From NCBI GenBank assembly GCA_003001795.1, contig PVNI01000023.1, positions 1 through 64,000 on the forward strand: a stretch of DNA of 64,000 nucleotides, written 5' to 3'. Made by a program: the position numbers and the translations under genes. The notes beneath the pieces were generated by a model. The model worked only from the letters and a program-made list of their open reading frames with translations. It was not told the origin of the DNA and did no database searches. Shown here in pieces: positions 51,332 to 60,297 of the stretch (within the stretch, counting starts at the first letter, position 1; each line of letters starts with the position of its first letter). Source of the stretch: Actinomadura viridilutea. GTDB taxonomy: Bacteria > Actinomycetota > Actinomycetes > Streptosporangiales > Streptosporangiaceae.

Positions 51332-51790
51332 TCGATCTACCCCCGCCGTCCCCGCTCAAAAGATCGACATGAGACTCACCGTGCCGACCGGCGCGGCGGT
51401 GTCCGCTGCCGCACCGGTCGCCTCCCCCACGGCCCGTCCCCCGCCCGACCTGAGGGCCCACGAGACGGGCACCGCAGCGAAGCCGACCGGCACGCACGCG
51501 ACCGTCAGGTTCCCATGACACGGCGGACCGGACGTGGCCGCCGACACCGTCGCGACGCCGGCGGCCGATCGCGCCGCAGCCGACCTCACGACGCCGACGC
51601 CCCTGGTCGATCCGCCCGCTGACGCCATCGACCGGGATCGCCCGACCCCGCTCCGGCTGCGGCGAGGATCCGGCGGCGCGGAAACGGCGACCGCGGCGAT
51701 CCGCACCGAACCATGACAGCCGGGGGCACCGTATCGCCCCACGGGCTGCGACGAAGACACCGCATGTCACAGACAGTAAGGAGACCCCGC

Positions 51791-52996
51791 GTGAGAAAGA
51801 CGGTGAAATCCGTCCGCAGAAAGCTCCTCACCATGCTGGCCGCTGTCACGGCCACGCTGTCGGTCACCGTCGCGACGGGGACGACGCAGGCGCACGCGGC
51901 CGCGGACCCGCTGCCGATCAAGGTCACCAACAACACCGGACGCGGCGAACCCGTCTACCTCTATGTCCTCGGCACGGACCTGCGGTCCGGCAGGCTCGGC
52001 TACGTGGACGCCAACGGCAGGTTCTCTCCGTGGCAGGGCGGGTCGGTGCCGCCGTCGCCGGCGCCCGACGTGTCGATCCCGGGCCCCTCGAACGGCGCCA
52101 GCACGACCATCCGCGTCCCGCGCTTCCTGTCGGGCCGGGTGTACTTCTCCATCGGGGAGAAGCTGAAGCTCTTCCTCACCCCCGACGGCCTGGTGCAGCC
52201 GGCGCCGTGGGCGGGCGGAGACCCCAACCGCGACATCCTGTTCGACTGGAGCGAGTTCACCTACGACGGCTCGGGCCTGTGGATCAACAGCACGCAGGTC
52301 GACCAGTTCGCCATCCCGCACGCGGTCGCCGTGACGGGCGGCAACGGGGCGACGAAGCGCACCGGGGAGCTCGTCCCCGGCGGCCGGAACAAGGTGATCA
52401 ACGCCATCCGGCAGCAGCCCGGCTTCGAGCGGACCGTCTACACCCGCGGCGACGGGACGGTGCTGCGGGTCCTGGCGCCCGGCAAGGCCGCCGAGGCCGG
52501 GCTGATGGACCCCAACTACCTCGCCCCCTACATCGACAGCGCCTGGAACGCCTACACCGGCAAGACCCTGACCATCGTCCCGTTCCAGGACCGGCCGGAC
52601 GTCAAGTTCTTCGGCCGCACGCAGGGCGACGTCATGGTCTTCACCGACACGTCCGGCAACCAGGTGCACACGATCAACAAGCCGAGCAGCGGCGACGTGT
52701 GGGGCTGCGCCGGCGCCCTCTTCGCGCCCAACGACCAGGTGAAGGGGCCGATCGCCCGCACGGTCTGCGCGGCGCTGCACCGCTCCACGCTCGGCGCCAT
52801 CGACACCCAGCCCAGCTACGACGCCGCCGACTTCTACCGCGGGTCGCTGACCAACCACTACTCGCGGATCATCCACGAGCACATGGTGGACGGTAAGGCG
52901 TACGGCTTCCCGTTCGACGACGTCGCCGGCTTCGAGTCGCTGGTGCACGACGGCGACCCGAGCTCGGCCGAGATCACGCTGACCCCGTTCAACTGA
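51791..52996 (+). CDS. secreted GH64 beta-1,3-glucanase
   Basis: An extracellular endo-beta-1,3-glucanase of the laminaripentaose-producing type that attacks fungal-wall glucan. The 401-residue protein has a signal peptide (residues 1-38, with KLLTMLAAVTATLSVTVA and a cleavage near AHAA). The thaumatin-like beta-barrel follows, with LPIKVTNNTGRGEPVYLYVLG, RVYFSIGEKLKLF and a DILFDWSEFTYDG segment with acidic residues in the active-site region. NHYSRIIHEHMVDGKAYGFPFDDVAG closes the second domain. The GTG at 51791 has AAGGAG eight bases upstream. Two LacI-type sites upstream suggest induction by glucan sugars; two hairpins follow the gene. Confidence 0.93.
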   Translation: MRKTVKSVRRKLLTMLAAVTATLSVTVATGTTQAHAAADPLPIKVTNNTGRGEPVYLYVLGTDLRSGRLGYVDANGRFSPWQGGSVPPSPAPDVSIPGPSNGASTTIRVPRFLSGRVYFSIGEKLKLFLTPDGLVQPAPWAGGDPNRDILFDWSEFTYDGSGLWINSTQVDQFAIPHAVAVTGGNGATKRTGELVPGGRNKVINAIRQQPGFERTVYTRGDGTVLRVLAPGKAAEAGLMDPNYLAPYIDSAWNAYTGKTLTIVPFQDRPDVKFFGRTQGDVMVFTDTSGNQVHTINKPSSGDVWGCAGALFAPNDQVKGPIARTVCAALHRSTLGAIDTQPSYDAADFYRGSLTNHYSRIIHEHMVDGKAYGFPFDDVAGFESLVHDGDPSSAEITLTPFN

Positions 52997-53043
52997 GCGG
53001 CGGCGACGCGCTGATCAGCGTTCGCGGCAGCGCGCGCCTCGAC

Positions 53044-53077
53044 GGACGTCTGCGGCGGTGCGCCGCCGCAGACGTCC
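53044..53077 (+). terminator. hairpin after the GH64 gene
   Basis: GGACGTCTGCGGCG pairs perfectly over 14 bases with CGCCGCAGACGTCC around GTGCGC, 48 bases after the stop. Confidence 0.7.
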
Positions 53078-53171
53078 CCGTGCGTCGACAACCGCCGCGC
53101 GACGACGAAGAACGCGCCTGAGCTCACCGCGGCGAGCGGCATCGCGGCTGAGGCACAGGCTTCCGCATGAC

Positions 53172-53203
53172 GGCCGGGGCGGTGCATGCGCACCGCCCCG
53201 GCC
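53172..53203 (+). terminator. second, rho-independent-like terminator
   Basis: GGCCGGGGCGGTGC pairs perfectly with GCACCGCCCCGGCC around ATGC and is followed by CTTCTTGTTC, a T-rich tail. This is the most classical terminator in the window. Confidence 0.75.
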
Positions 53204-53583
53204 CTTCTTGTTCCCGCGTGAAGACTTCCCTCCTCGATGAACTCCTCGGCCGCCGCCGCACGCGCCGCCGCCATGGTCACCGGGAGCGCCCCGGCCGTCG
53301 CCGCCGGACGCCGCGGCCGTCCTCCGGAGACGCGGTGGCTGTCAGAGGCGGACGAGGTCGCCCCCCGGTCGCTGCCTGGGAGTCGCCGCATGACCGTTGA
53401 GAGACGAGCAGTCAGATGGCAGGCGACGCCGTCGGCGGCGGACGGGGCATGATCAGCGAGCGGAAGCCCGTACCGGCCGGGCGATGGGCAAGCGCCCCTG
53501 CCCTCCCGCAGCCGCCGATGAATGGGGTCGGCTGTATGGGTATGGGGGCCGCTGGCGGTTTCCACGCATTTGCGGGGGAAGTC
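53204..53583. other. stretch before the histidine-kinase gene
   Basis: The kinase frame is open through most of this stretch (from 53416), but its residues are Gly/Pro-rich and not conserved. No other gene is supported. Confidence 0.45.
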
Positions 53584-54990
53584 ATGGGTTGGAGACATAT
53601 GCCGCTTCGAGTCCGGTGCGGTCTTGTCGTCGCCGGTGTCACGGCGCTCGAGGCCTCCGGTTTCAGCGTGCTGTTCCTGCGTCTGGTGAGCAGGAAGCGC
53701 GCCATCATGGCCCGCGAAACGATGCATTCGGCGGTCGATGACGTGTTCTTCCGGATGCTGCGGGGGCCGCTGCCGGAGGTCTTGCGGGCGCGCGACGGCC
53801 ATGCGGTCCAGGTCGTGGACGCGGACCGCCGTGTGCTGGCGGCCACCAAAGACCTGCGCGGCAAGCCTCCCATGGCCTCCTTCACGCCGCGGCCGGGCCA
53901 GGTCCACACCCAGCGGACGCTGCCCCATGACCCCACCGGACTGGGGCGGCGCATGACCGCCTGGGGCGTGCGCATGGTCCCCGAGGTGGCCCGGCGCCAG
54001 CGGGGCCGCAGCCCGCTGATGATCTATACGGCCGCCCCGCGCGTCCCCTGGTACGCCTCCCGGCAGCTGGCGATCGCGGCGGGCGGCGTCTCGGCCCTGG
54101 TGAGCGCGCTGGCGTTCCTGATGACCTGGCGGTCGATGGCGCGGACGCTGACCCCGGTGGAGGCGATCCGCAGGGAGTTCGCCGAGATCACCGCCACGGA
54201 CCTGAGCCGGCGGGTTCCGGTGCCCGAGGCCCGGGAGCTCAGGGACCTGGCGCAGACGTTGAACGCCGCCCTAGGGCGCCTGGAGGCCGTGGTCACCGAT
54301 CTGCGGTACCTCGCCAGCGAGGCGTCCCATGACCTGCGCGGCCCGCTGACCGGCATCCGCGTCCTCCTCGAGGAGGCGCTGACCCGAGGCGACGACGTGG
54401 ACTGGCCCGAGGTCGCCGCGGGCGTGCTGGCCGCGGTGGATCGTCAGCAGGCGATCGTGACCGACCTGCTCACGTTGAGCCGCCTGGACACCGGCCAACC
54501 CGTGCTGATGCAACGCACCGATCTGTCCTCTCTTGTCTCCACGGAAGTGCAGGCCCAGTCCAATGACCGGGTTCCCATCACCTGCGAGGCGGACGAACAG
54601 GTCATGGTCGACTGCAACCCGCTGCTCATCCAGCGCCTCCTGGGCAATCTGCTCGACAACGCCCAGCGCCACGCCGCCTCGCGCGTCACCGTCACCCTCA
54701 CCTCGCAGAAGGTCCAGGACGGCGTCGCCGTGCTGACAGTGGAGGACGACGGCGACGGCATCCCGCCCGATCAGCACGAAAAGATCTTTGAACGCTTCAC
54801 CCGTCTGGCGTCCTCCCGCGACCGCGACCCCTACGGCACCGGGCTCGGCCTGCCGATCAGCCGCCATATCGCCGAGGTCCACCACGGCAGCCTCACCATC
54901 GAGGACCGCCCCGGGCAGGGAGCCTGCTTCGCTCTGCGCCTTCCTCTCAGCAGCCGCCGCGCAGGCGACGAGGCGTCGACCCCTCAGTGA
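53584..54990 (+). CDS. sensor histidine kinase (orphan)
   Basis: A 468-residue membrane kinase. The order is a first membrane helix (about 8-35), an extracytoplasmic region, a second helix (LAIAAGGVSALVSALAFLMTW, near 162-182), HAMP (RTLTPVEAIRREFAEI), then the H-box ASHDLRGPLTG with the phosphorylated His near residue 253. The N-box NLLDNAQRHA, G1 VEDDGDGIPPDQHEKIFERF and G2 GTGLGLPISRHIAE complete it. The ATG at 53584 follows GGGGGAAG; the frame is open further up. There is no response-regulator gene next to it, so the partner must be elsewhere. The signal is unknown. Confidence 0.88.
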   Translation: MGWRHMPLRVRCGLVVAGVTALEASGFSVLFLRLVSRKRAIMARETMHSAVDDVFFRMLRGPLPEVLRARDGHAVQVVDADRRVLAATKDLRGKPPMASFTPRPGQVHTQRTLPHDPTGLGRRMTAWGVRMVPEVARRQRGRSPLMIYTAAPRVPWYASRQLAIAAGGVSALVSALAFLMTWRSMARTLTPVEAIRREFAEITATDLSRRVPVPEARELRDLAQTLNAALGRLEAVVTDLRYLASEASHDLRGPLTGIRVLLEEALTRGDDVDWPEVAAGVLAAVDRQQAIVTDLLTLSRLDTGQPVLMQRTDLSSLVSTEVQAQSNDRVPITCEADEQVMVDCNPLLIQRLLGNLLDNAQRHAASRVTVTLTSQKVQDGVAVLTVEDDGDGIPPDQHEKIFERFTRLASSRDRDPYGTGLGLPISRHIAEVHHGSLTIEDRPGQGACFALRLPLSSRRAGDEASTPQ

Positions 54991-55225
54991 GGGCCGCCGA
55001 CACACTGAGCGGCCCCTTTGGACGCGTCCTCGCGAGCAGAAAGCGGCTCGACACCACCCACAGACCACCGCCCCGATCACGTGCCACCGCTGATCCGCTC
55101 AGCGCATCCCCGGTTCACGGCGCTGTTGAGCGTCCTCCGCCGGCCTGTGTCCTCGTCGGCTACAGACAGTGCCCCTGGCTATGCCGGGCTGCGCCGGCGG
55201 TCACGGTGGGAGACACGCGCCTGTC

Positions 55226-56101
55226 ATGCACCATGGAGGGGTGACTCATGTCGTGCAGGAAGGGCCCGCTCCCGCGCCTGACGTCCCCTCCCGTCTCGGG
55301 CAGCTGGCCGACCTCGTCGCGGACGGCGACGTGGTGGTGCTGAGCGGGGCGGGGCTGTCCACCGAGTCCGGAATCCCCGACTACCGCGGGGAGACCGGAC
55401 GACGGCGGCGGGCGAAGCCGATGACGTACCAGACCTTCATCGGCAGCGCCGAGGCGCGCCGGCGGTACTGGGCGCGCAGCTACCTGGGCTGGCGGCACAT
55501 CGCCCAAGCGAGGCCGAACGCCGGGCACCGCGCGGTCGCGGAGCTGCAGCGCCGCGGGCTGGTCACCGGGATCATCACCCAGAACGTCGACGGTCTGCAC
55601 CAGGCCGCGGGCGCGCGGGACGTGATCGAGCTGCACGGCGGTCTCGACCGGGTCCTGTGCCTGGGATGCGGGCGCCGCACGCCCCGGCGGCTCCTGGACG
55701 AGCGTCTGCGCGCGGCCAATCCCGGCTGGGTCGCCCGGGTCGGCGAGATCAACCCGGACGGCGACGCCGTGCTGTCCGACGAGGAGATCCGCGCGTTCCG
55801 GGTCGTGGACTGCGCCGACTGCGGCGGCGTCCTCAAGCCCGACGTGGTGTTCTTCGGCGAGAACGTGCCGCCCGCCCGGGTCCGCGACTGCTACGCCCTG
55901 ACCGAGCGGGCCGGTCTGCTGCTGGTCCTCGGGTCCTCGCTGGCGGTGATGTCCGGGCTGCGGTTCGTCCGCCACGCCCACCGGAACGGCATTCCGGTGG
56001 CGATCGTCAACCAGGGTGCGACGCGGGGCGACGAATACGCCCTCCTCACCCTGGACGCACCGCTCGGCCCGACGCTGACCGCCCTCGTCGCCGCTCTCTA
56101 A
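55226..56101 (+). CDS. Sir2-family NAD-dependent protein deacylase (sirtuin)
   Basis: A cytoplasmic sirtuin of about 291 residues, of the class II (SIRT4-like) type. The NAD-binding motif GAGLSTESGIPDYRG is near residue 40, TQNVDGLHQAAG near 115, and the catalytic His in IELHGG near 133. The zinc cysteines are in RVLCLGCGRR and CADCGG, then GSSLAVMSG and VNQGATRGDEYA. The start is uncertain: ATG at 55226, GTG at 55241 or GTG at 55253 all precede the conserved part. It is followed by a nitroreductase-family gene with 128 bases between. Confidence 0.9.
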   Translation: MHHGGVTHVVQEGPAPAPDVPSRLGQLADLVADGDVVVLSGAGLSTESGIPDYRGETGRRRRAKPMTYQTFIGSAEARRRYWARSYLGWRHIAQARPNAGHRAVAELQRRGLVTGIITQNVDGLHQAAGARDVIELHGGLDRVLCLGCGRRTPRRLLDERLRAANPGWVARVGEINPDGDAVLSDEEIRAFRVVDCADCGGVLKPDVVFFGENVPPARVRDCYALTERAGLLLVLGSSLAVMSGLRFVRHAHRNGIPVAIVNQGATRGDEYALLTLDAPLGPTLTALVAAL

Positions 56102-56229
56102 GGCCGAGCGTTCCCCCGGGTCCGATCCGAACCGGGCGGCCTCCCGCGCTGTGGAATGTGCCTTTCGTCCCTACCTGCGCGCGGGTCGGGGGGATGTGCT
56201 GGACGCGTAGCCCGGCACGAGGAGCCAGC

Positions 56230-57258
56230 ATGGAACCGACGCGACGGCAGGGCCCGAACGGGGCGGCGGAATCGCCGGCCGAGGACGTCCAGAAGGCCGT
56301 CGAGGCGGCGGTGTGGGCTCCGTCCGTCCACAACACCCAGCCGTGGAGCTTCAGCCGGCGCGGATCACGGATCACCGTGCGCGCCGATCCGGACCGGCGG
56401 CTTGCGGTCGCCGACCCCGGCGGCCGGGAGATGCTGATCAGCTGCGGCGCCGCCCTGCTCACCCTGCGGGTCGCGGTGCGGCGGCTCGGGTACGAGCCGC
56501 AGGTGCGGCTGCTGCCCGACCCGGACCGCCCCAACCTGCTCGCCGACGTCGTCCTGGGCGCCAGGATCGCCGAGAGCGAGGACGACCGGCTGCTGTACGA
56601 GCAGATCCGGCGCAGGCGCACCCACCGAGGCGGTTTCCCGCCCGGCGGCGACGTCCCGCCGCCCCTGCGGGCGAGGCTGGAGATGGAGGCGCGGCAGGAG
56701 GGGGCCGAGCTGCAGGCCGTAGAGGACCCGCATGCTCTTCGTGCTTTGGCGGCGCTGACGGAGGCGGCCGAGAACCTGCAGCGGCTCGACGCGCCCTACC
56801 GGCGCGAGTGCGCCCGCTGGTCGCCTCGGCCGGGCTCTTCACGTCCGGAAGGGGTGCATGCGGAGACGTATCCGCGCGGCGAGCCGCGCACCGAGCCGTA
56901 CCACTTCCCCGGACGCGACTTCGCCCGCGGCCACGATTGGGGAACCGACCCTGGAAAGACCGGCGGCCGGGGCGCGGTGACGGGGCTGGTCATGCTGATC
57001 ACCACGTCGGGGGACACGCCGGGCGACTGGCTGGGCGCCGGGCAGGCGCTGCAACGGGTGCTCTTGCGCGCGGCCGAGAAGGACGTCGCGGCCGCGTTCC
57101 ACACGCAGCCTTTGGAGATCCCGGAGCTGCGGGAGCTGATCCGCCGCCGGTTCTGCGGCGGCCGGTACCCGCAGATGCTGCTGCGCCTGGGCAGGGCGGG
57201 AGCCGAGCCCGAGAGCGTGCGCCGCCCGGCCGACCAGTCCATGACCGAGGACTTCTGA
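56230..57258 (+). CDS. Acg-like nitroreductase-family protein
   Basis: A 342-residue protein of the nitroreductase superfamily, close to mycobacterial Acg (Rv2032) and relatives, which hold FMN in a lidded site and often do not reduce nitro compounds. The opening AVWAPSVHNTQPWSF and the GGREMLISCGAALLTLRVAVRRLGY segment are typical, as is the late WLGAGQALQRVLLRAAEKDVAAAFHTQPLE. GAGGAGCC precedes the ATG at 56230. A PNPOx-like flavin protein follows 67 bases later. In mycobacteria Acg homologues belong to the dormancy (DosR) set; a similar role here is only inferred. Confidence 0.87.
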   Translation: MEPTRRQGPNGAAESPAEDVQKAVEAAVWAPSVHNTQPWSFSRRGSRITVRADPDRRLAVADPGGREMLISCGAALLTLRVAVRRLGYEPQVRLLPDPDRPNLLADVVLGARIAESEDDRLLYEQIRRRRTHRGGFPPGGDVPPPLRARLEMEARQEGAELQAVEDPHALRALAALTEAAENLQRLDAPYRRECARWSPRPGSSRPEGVHAETYPRGEPRTEPYHFPGRDFARGHDWGTDPGKTGGRGAVTGLVMLITTSGDTPGDWLGAGQALQRVLLRAAEKDVAAAFHTQPLEIPELRELIRRRFCGGRYPQMLLRLGRAGAEPESVRRPADQSMTEDF

Positions 57259-57325
57259 GCCGCGGACGCCGACGGCCCTGCCCGATCGCCTCCGCGGACC
57301 GTCCCGACCGCTCGGGGAGGACGAG

Positions 57326-57784
57326 ATGCCTGTCACCGACGAGCCGATCCTGACTCTCGACCGCCGAACGTGCCTGGCGCTGCTGGGCGGCGTGTCGATC
57401 GGGCGTGTCGCGTGGGCGGACGACGACGGGCGGGTCACGGTGCTGCCGGTCAACTTCGTCATGGACGGCGACGCCGTGGTCTTCCGGACGTCGTCGGGCG
57501 CCAAACTCGCCGCCGTCGCGCGGCGGCGTCCGATGACCTTCGAGGCCGACGACGCCGAACCGGCGCTCAGGACGGGCTGGAGCGTCCTGGTCCAGGGCCC
57601 CGCCGAGATCATCACCGACGTCGACGAGCTGCGGCGCCTGGAGAGCCGCGGCCTGGAGCCTTGGGCCACCGACGCCAAGCCCTACTTCGTGCGCGTCGCG
57701 GCCCGCCACGTGACCGGCCGGCGCCTCCCCTTGCGTCCGGGAGGCGTGCACGTAGAACGGTCAGGCGGGGACGACGTGCAGTGA
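57326..57784 (+). CDS. pyridoxamine-phosphate-oxidase-like flavin-binding protein
   Basis: A 152-residue single-domain split-barrel protein. The family opening ILTLDRRTCLALLGGVSIGRVAW, the strand pair VTVLPVNFVMDGDAVVFRTSSGAKLAAV and SVLVQGPAEIITD are present. Such proteins bind FMN, F420 or heme and act as reductases; the sequence does not tell which. GGGGAGGACGAG stands just before the ATG. It follows the Acg-like gene and may share its transcript. Confidence 0.87.
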   Translation: MPVTDEPILTLDRRTCLALLGGVSIGRVAWADDDGRVTVLPVNFVMDGDAVVFRTSSGAKLAAVARRRPMTFEADDAEPALRTGWSVLVQGPAEIITDVDELRRLESRGLEPWATDAKPYFVRVAARHVTGRRLPLRPGGVHVERSGGDDVQ

Positions 57785-57857
57785 TGACCAGCTGGGCGCG
57801 CTGAAGCGCCCGCTCCCCCGGTTCGAGGCGCCGTTCAAGAGACGTGTCGTTCCGGGC

Positions 57858-58580
57858 TCACCGCGGGCCGCCGCGCCAGTCGGGCATCGGCCGTTCGCCG
57901 ACGGCGACGTCGTAGGCGGCGCGGGCCAGCAGACGCGTCGAATCCAGCGTCGGCAGGGGTGACACGTCCGGCGTGATCAGCAGCGGGATCTCGGTGCAGA
58001 CGAGGGCGACGGCGTCGCAGCCGCGGTCCGCGAGCCGTTCGATGACGCGCAGGTACCTCTGGCGCGACGCATCGCTGATCACGCCGTTGACCAGCTCCGT
58101 GAAGATGACCTCGTTGACGAGGTCGCGGTCGTCGGCGTCGGGCACCTCCGCGGCGATCCCGCGGGCGCCGAGCGCACGCGGGTAGAGCGGGCCGTCCATC
58201 GTGTACTTGGTGCCCAGCACGCCGACGCGGGTGCGTCCCTCGGCGGCGGCCTGGTCCGCGACGACCTCGGCGATGTGCAGGCCCGGCAGCGGAAGGTCCG
58301 GCCCCGGAACCTCCAGGGCCATGTGGGCGGTGTTGTCCGGGCAGACGAAGAAGTCGGCGCCGGCCCGGGCGAGCCGCTCCGCGCTGGTCGCCAGGGTGGC
58401 CCGGACGGACGCGTGATCCCCCGCGTCCCACGCGGGCATGCTGTACCCGAAGGCGATGTAGTCCAGGGTGACGTCGGGATGCTCGTTGCGGCCCGTCCGC
58501 CGGAATCCCTCCTCGCAGTAGGCGAGGAAGCACAACGCGGCCCCTCCCGTGCTGTGGGCGAGGATCCCGAGATGCGGCAC
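57858..58580 (-). CDS. aspartate/glutamate racemase family protein
   Basis: A 240-residue protein with the two-domain racemase fold. The paired catalytic cysteines are in FFVCPDNTAH (near residue 80) and VALVCTEIPLL (near residue 194), with an acidic or His partner after each, so both half-sites look intact. The start is the GTG at 58580 with GGAG upstream. It opens HLGILAHSTGGAALCFLAYCEEGF, which differs from classical RacD/YgeA and places it in a divergent branch. The substrate could be Asp, Glu, a hydantoin or maleate. It is convergent with the PNPOx-like gene. Confidence 0.82.
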   Translation of the reverse strand: MPHLGILAHSTGGAALCFLAYCEEGFRRTGRNEHPDVTLDYIAFGYSMPAWDAGDHASVRATLATSAERLARAGADFFVCPDNTAHMALEVPGPDLPLPGLHIAEVVADQAAAEGRTRVGVLGTKYTMDGPLYPRALGARGIAAEVPDADDRDLVNEVIFTELVNGVISDASRQRYLRVIERLADRGCDAVALVCTEIPLLITPDVSPLPTLDSTRLLARAAYDVAVGERPMPDWRGGPR

Positions 58581-58752
58581 GACGACTCCGGCATTTCCGC
58601 AGGATTCTGAACGGCCTCATTCTCTCCGAGCTCCGGCCGTCCGGTCCCGCGGACGGGGACGTACCTGGTTTTGACCTGCGGCGGCGCGTGACGGCTCAGG
58701 ACGGTGGGGAGCAAGCCCGCAGTGCCGAAGTCACTGTCGAGGAGATCTTGCT

Positions 58753-58938
58753 ATGCGGTGTCTGTTGCGCCCGTTGGCGATGGCTGCGCTGGCAGGCGGG
58801 GTGCTCACCACGCCCCCCGTGCCAACGGCATACGTAGTGAACAGGGATCACACGTTCCGCGTCGACAACATCAGCGTCAAGTACGCCCACAGCCCCAACG
58901 GCGTCCTCGGGGGACTCCTCGGGTTGCGCGCCCTCTAG
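58753..58938 (+). CDS. possible small secreted peptide
   Basis: A 61-residue frame with GAGGAG nine bases before its ATG. The first 25 residues (MRCLLRPLAMAALAGGVLTT) look like a signal peptide. The remaining part is short, with no cysteine after residue 3 and no known motif. I do not recognise it. It lies between the racemase-family gene and the decayed MFS gene, and may be a chance frame. Confidence 0.35.
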   Translation: MRCLLRPLAMAALAGGVLTTPPVPTAYVVNRDHTFRVDNISVKYAHSPNGVLGGLLGLRAL

Positions 58939-59029
58939 CGTCGCCCGACCGGCGGTCGGCGCACGGCGCGGGCGCCGACCGCCCGGTCCTGGACGGTCGC
59001 CACGACCACGACACCGCGCTCATCGCGCG

Positions 59030-59489
59030 AGGCTCGCGTCCCCTACGCGGTCGCGCTGGCGGCCATGATCTGCAACGCGGCCCGCTCCGACCGCACCGGA
59101 AACCGGCGCGCCGCCGCGGTGCCCAGGTCGTGGCGATCGTCGGGCTGCTGGCCGGGCAGCTGGTGCACAGCGGCGTCGCGCAGATGGCGCTGCTGTGCGT
59201 GGTCGCGGCGGGCGTGTACGCGCCCTACGGGCCGTGGGCGATGCCCGCGCAGGTGCTGCGGTTCGAGGTGATCGCCGTGGCCATGGGGCTGATCAACGCG
59301 CTGGGCAACCTGGGCGGTTTCATGGGGCCGTACCTGGTCGGCCGGCTGATCGACCTGACCGGCTCGCAGGCCGCCGGATTCGTCGCTCTGGCGGGATTCC
59401 TGGCCGCCGTGGCGGCGGTCTCCTGGTTCTGCCTGCGCCCGACGCCCGCCGCCGGGGATCATGCGGTTGCCGCACAACGGACCGCCTGA
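59030..59489 (+). pseudogene. remnant of an MFS transporter (ACS type), C-terminal part
   Basis: The last quarter of an anion:cation-symporter-type MFS protein is readable as VVAIVGLLAGQLVHSG, AGVYAPYGPWAMP and INALGNLGGFMGPYLVGRLIDLTGS, ending SWFCLRPTP. Just upstream, another frame shows AARSDRTGNRR, the loop that should precede it, so a frameshift near 59115 adds to the loss of the first eight or so helices. There is no start site. A damaged DeoR gene follows directly, so this was once a regulated uptake locus. Confidence 0.8.
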
Positions 59490-60130
59490 TGGGGGATGGT
59501 GACCGCACGACGCGGGCCGAGGGCACCTACGGCGGTGCGGTGGGCGGCCCGTACCGCACGAGCTGCCGCTGCGCGAAAAGGGAGCATGGCCGCCGGCGCG
59601 AGAAGGACGCCATCGCCGCCGTCGCCGCCGACCTGGTGGACGCCGGCGACGTGGTGCTGCTGGACGCCGGGTCCACCACGGCGCGGCCGGCCCGGCGGCT
59701 GCGCGACCGCACCGGCATCACCGTGATCGCGGCCGGGCTCAACGCCATCGCGCTGCTGGCCGAGGCCCGCGGCGTCGAGCTGATCGTGCTCGGCGGGCGG
59801 GTCCGCCACCCCGGCGAGGGGGTGGTCGGCCCGTTCGCCGAGGAGCAGCTGCGCCGGCTGGGCCCCGACAAGGTGTTCCTGGGCGCGGACGGCGTGACCG
59901 CCCGCGACCTGTGCTGCCCGTCGCCCGAGCAGGCCCGGTTGAAGCACGTGCTGCTGCACGCCGGACGCGCCGCCTACGTGCTCGCCGACCACAGCAAGAT
60001 CGGTGCGGAGCCGTTCGCGTACTGGGCGCCGCTCGACCGGCCGCACACGCCGATCGTCGACGCGGCCGTCCGGCCCGACGCGCTGGAGCCGTTGCCGGGC
60101 GGCGTCGTCATCGCCGAGGAGAGGGATCAG
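59490..60130 (+). pseudogene. remnant of a DeoR-family regulator
   Basis: The sugar-phosphate-binding half is well kept: EKDAIAAVAADLVDAGDVVLLDAGSTTARPARRL, VIAAGLNAIALLAEARG, VLGGRVRHPGEGVVGPFAEEQLRRLGPDKVFLGADG and VLADHSKIG. The N-terminal DNA-binding winged helix is absent; only EGTYGGAV and, in a shifted frame, ELPLREK remain before the core. A frameshift near 59578 separates them. The open frame runs on into the thaumatin gene region, so the true C-terminus is also uncertain. Without its helix-turn-helix it cannot act as a repressor. Confidence 0.78.
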
Positions 60131-60258
60131 CCCGGCGTCCCGCGGCGGCCCGAGAGCGCGTCTCGCCCCGGCGGTCGGGGCCGCCCGAAGAGTCGGGACG
60201 ACCGCCGCGCGGCGGCTGCGCGTCCGAGACGGGCGGGGCCGCCGCGACAACGGTCGGG

Positions 60259-60288
60259 GGCACGCCCCGGCGGAGGCCGGGGCGTGCC
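60259..60288. terminator. bidirectional terminator hairpin
   Basis: GGCACGCCCCGG pairs perfectly with CCGGGGCGTGCC around CGGAGG, ten bases from the stop codon of the thaumatin-like gene on the minus strand. Confidence 0.7.
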
Positions 60289-60297
60289 TGGTCACGG

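Larger units (their letters stand above)
50836..51790. other. long upstream region of the GH64 gene
   Basis: Nearly 1 kb without a supported gene. It holds two LacI-type palindromes and a 23-base direct repeat, listed separately, and a more A/T-rich patch at 51295-51320 that may be the GH64 promoter. Arg-rich frames on both strands are not credible genes. Confidence 0.55.

Noticed and set aside
53416..53583. Earlier start codons for the histidine kinase
   Set aside because: Residues are Gly/Pro/Ala rich and lie before the first membrane helix; GGGGGAAG before the ATG at 53584 is the better start.
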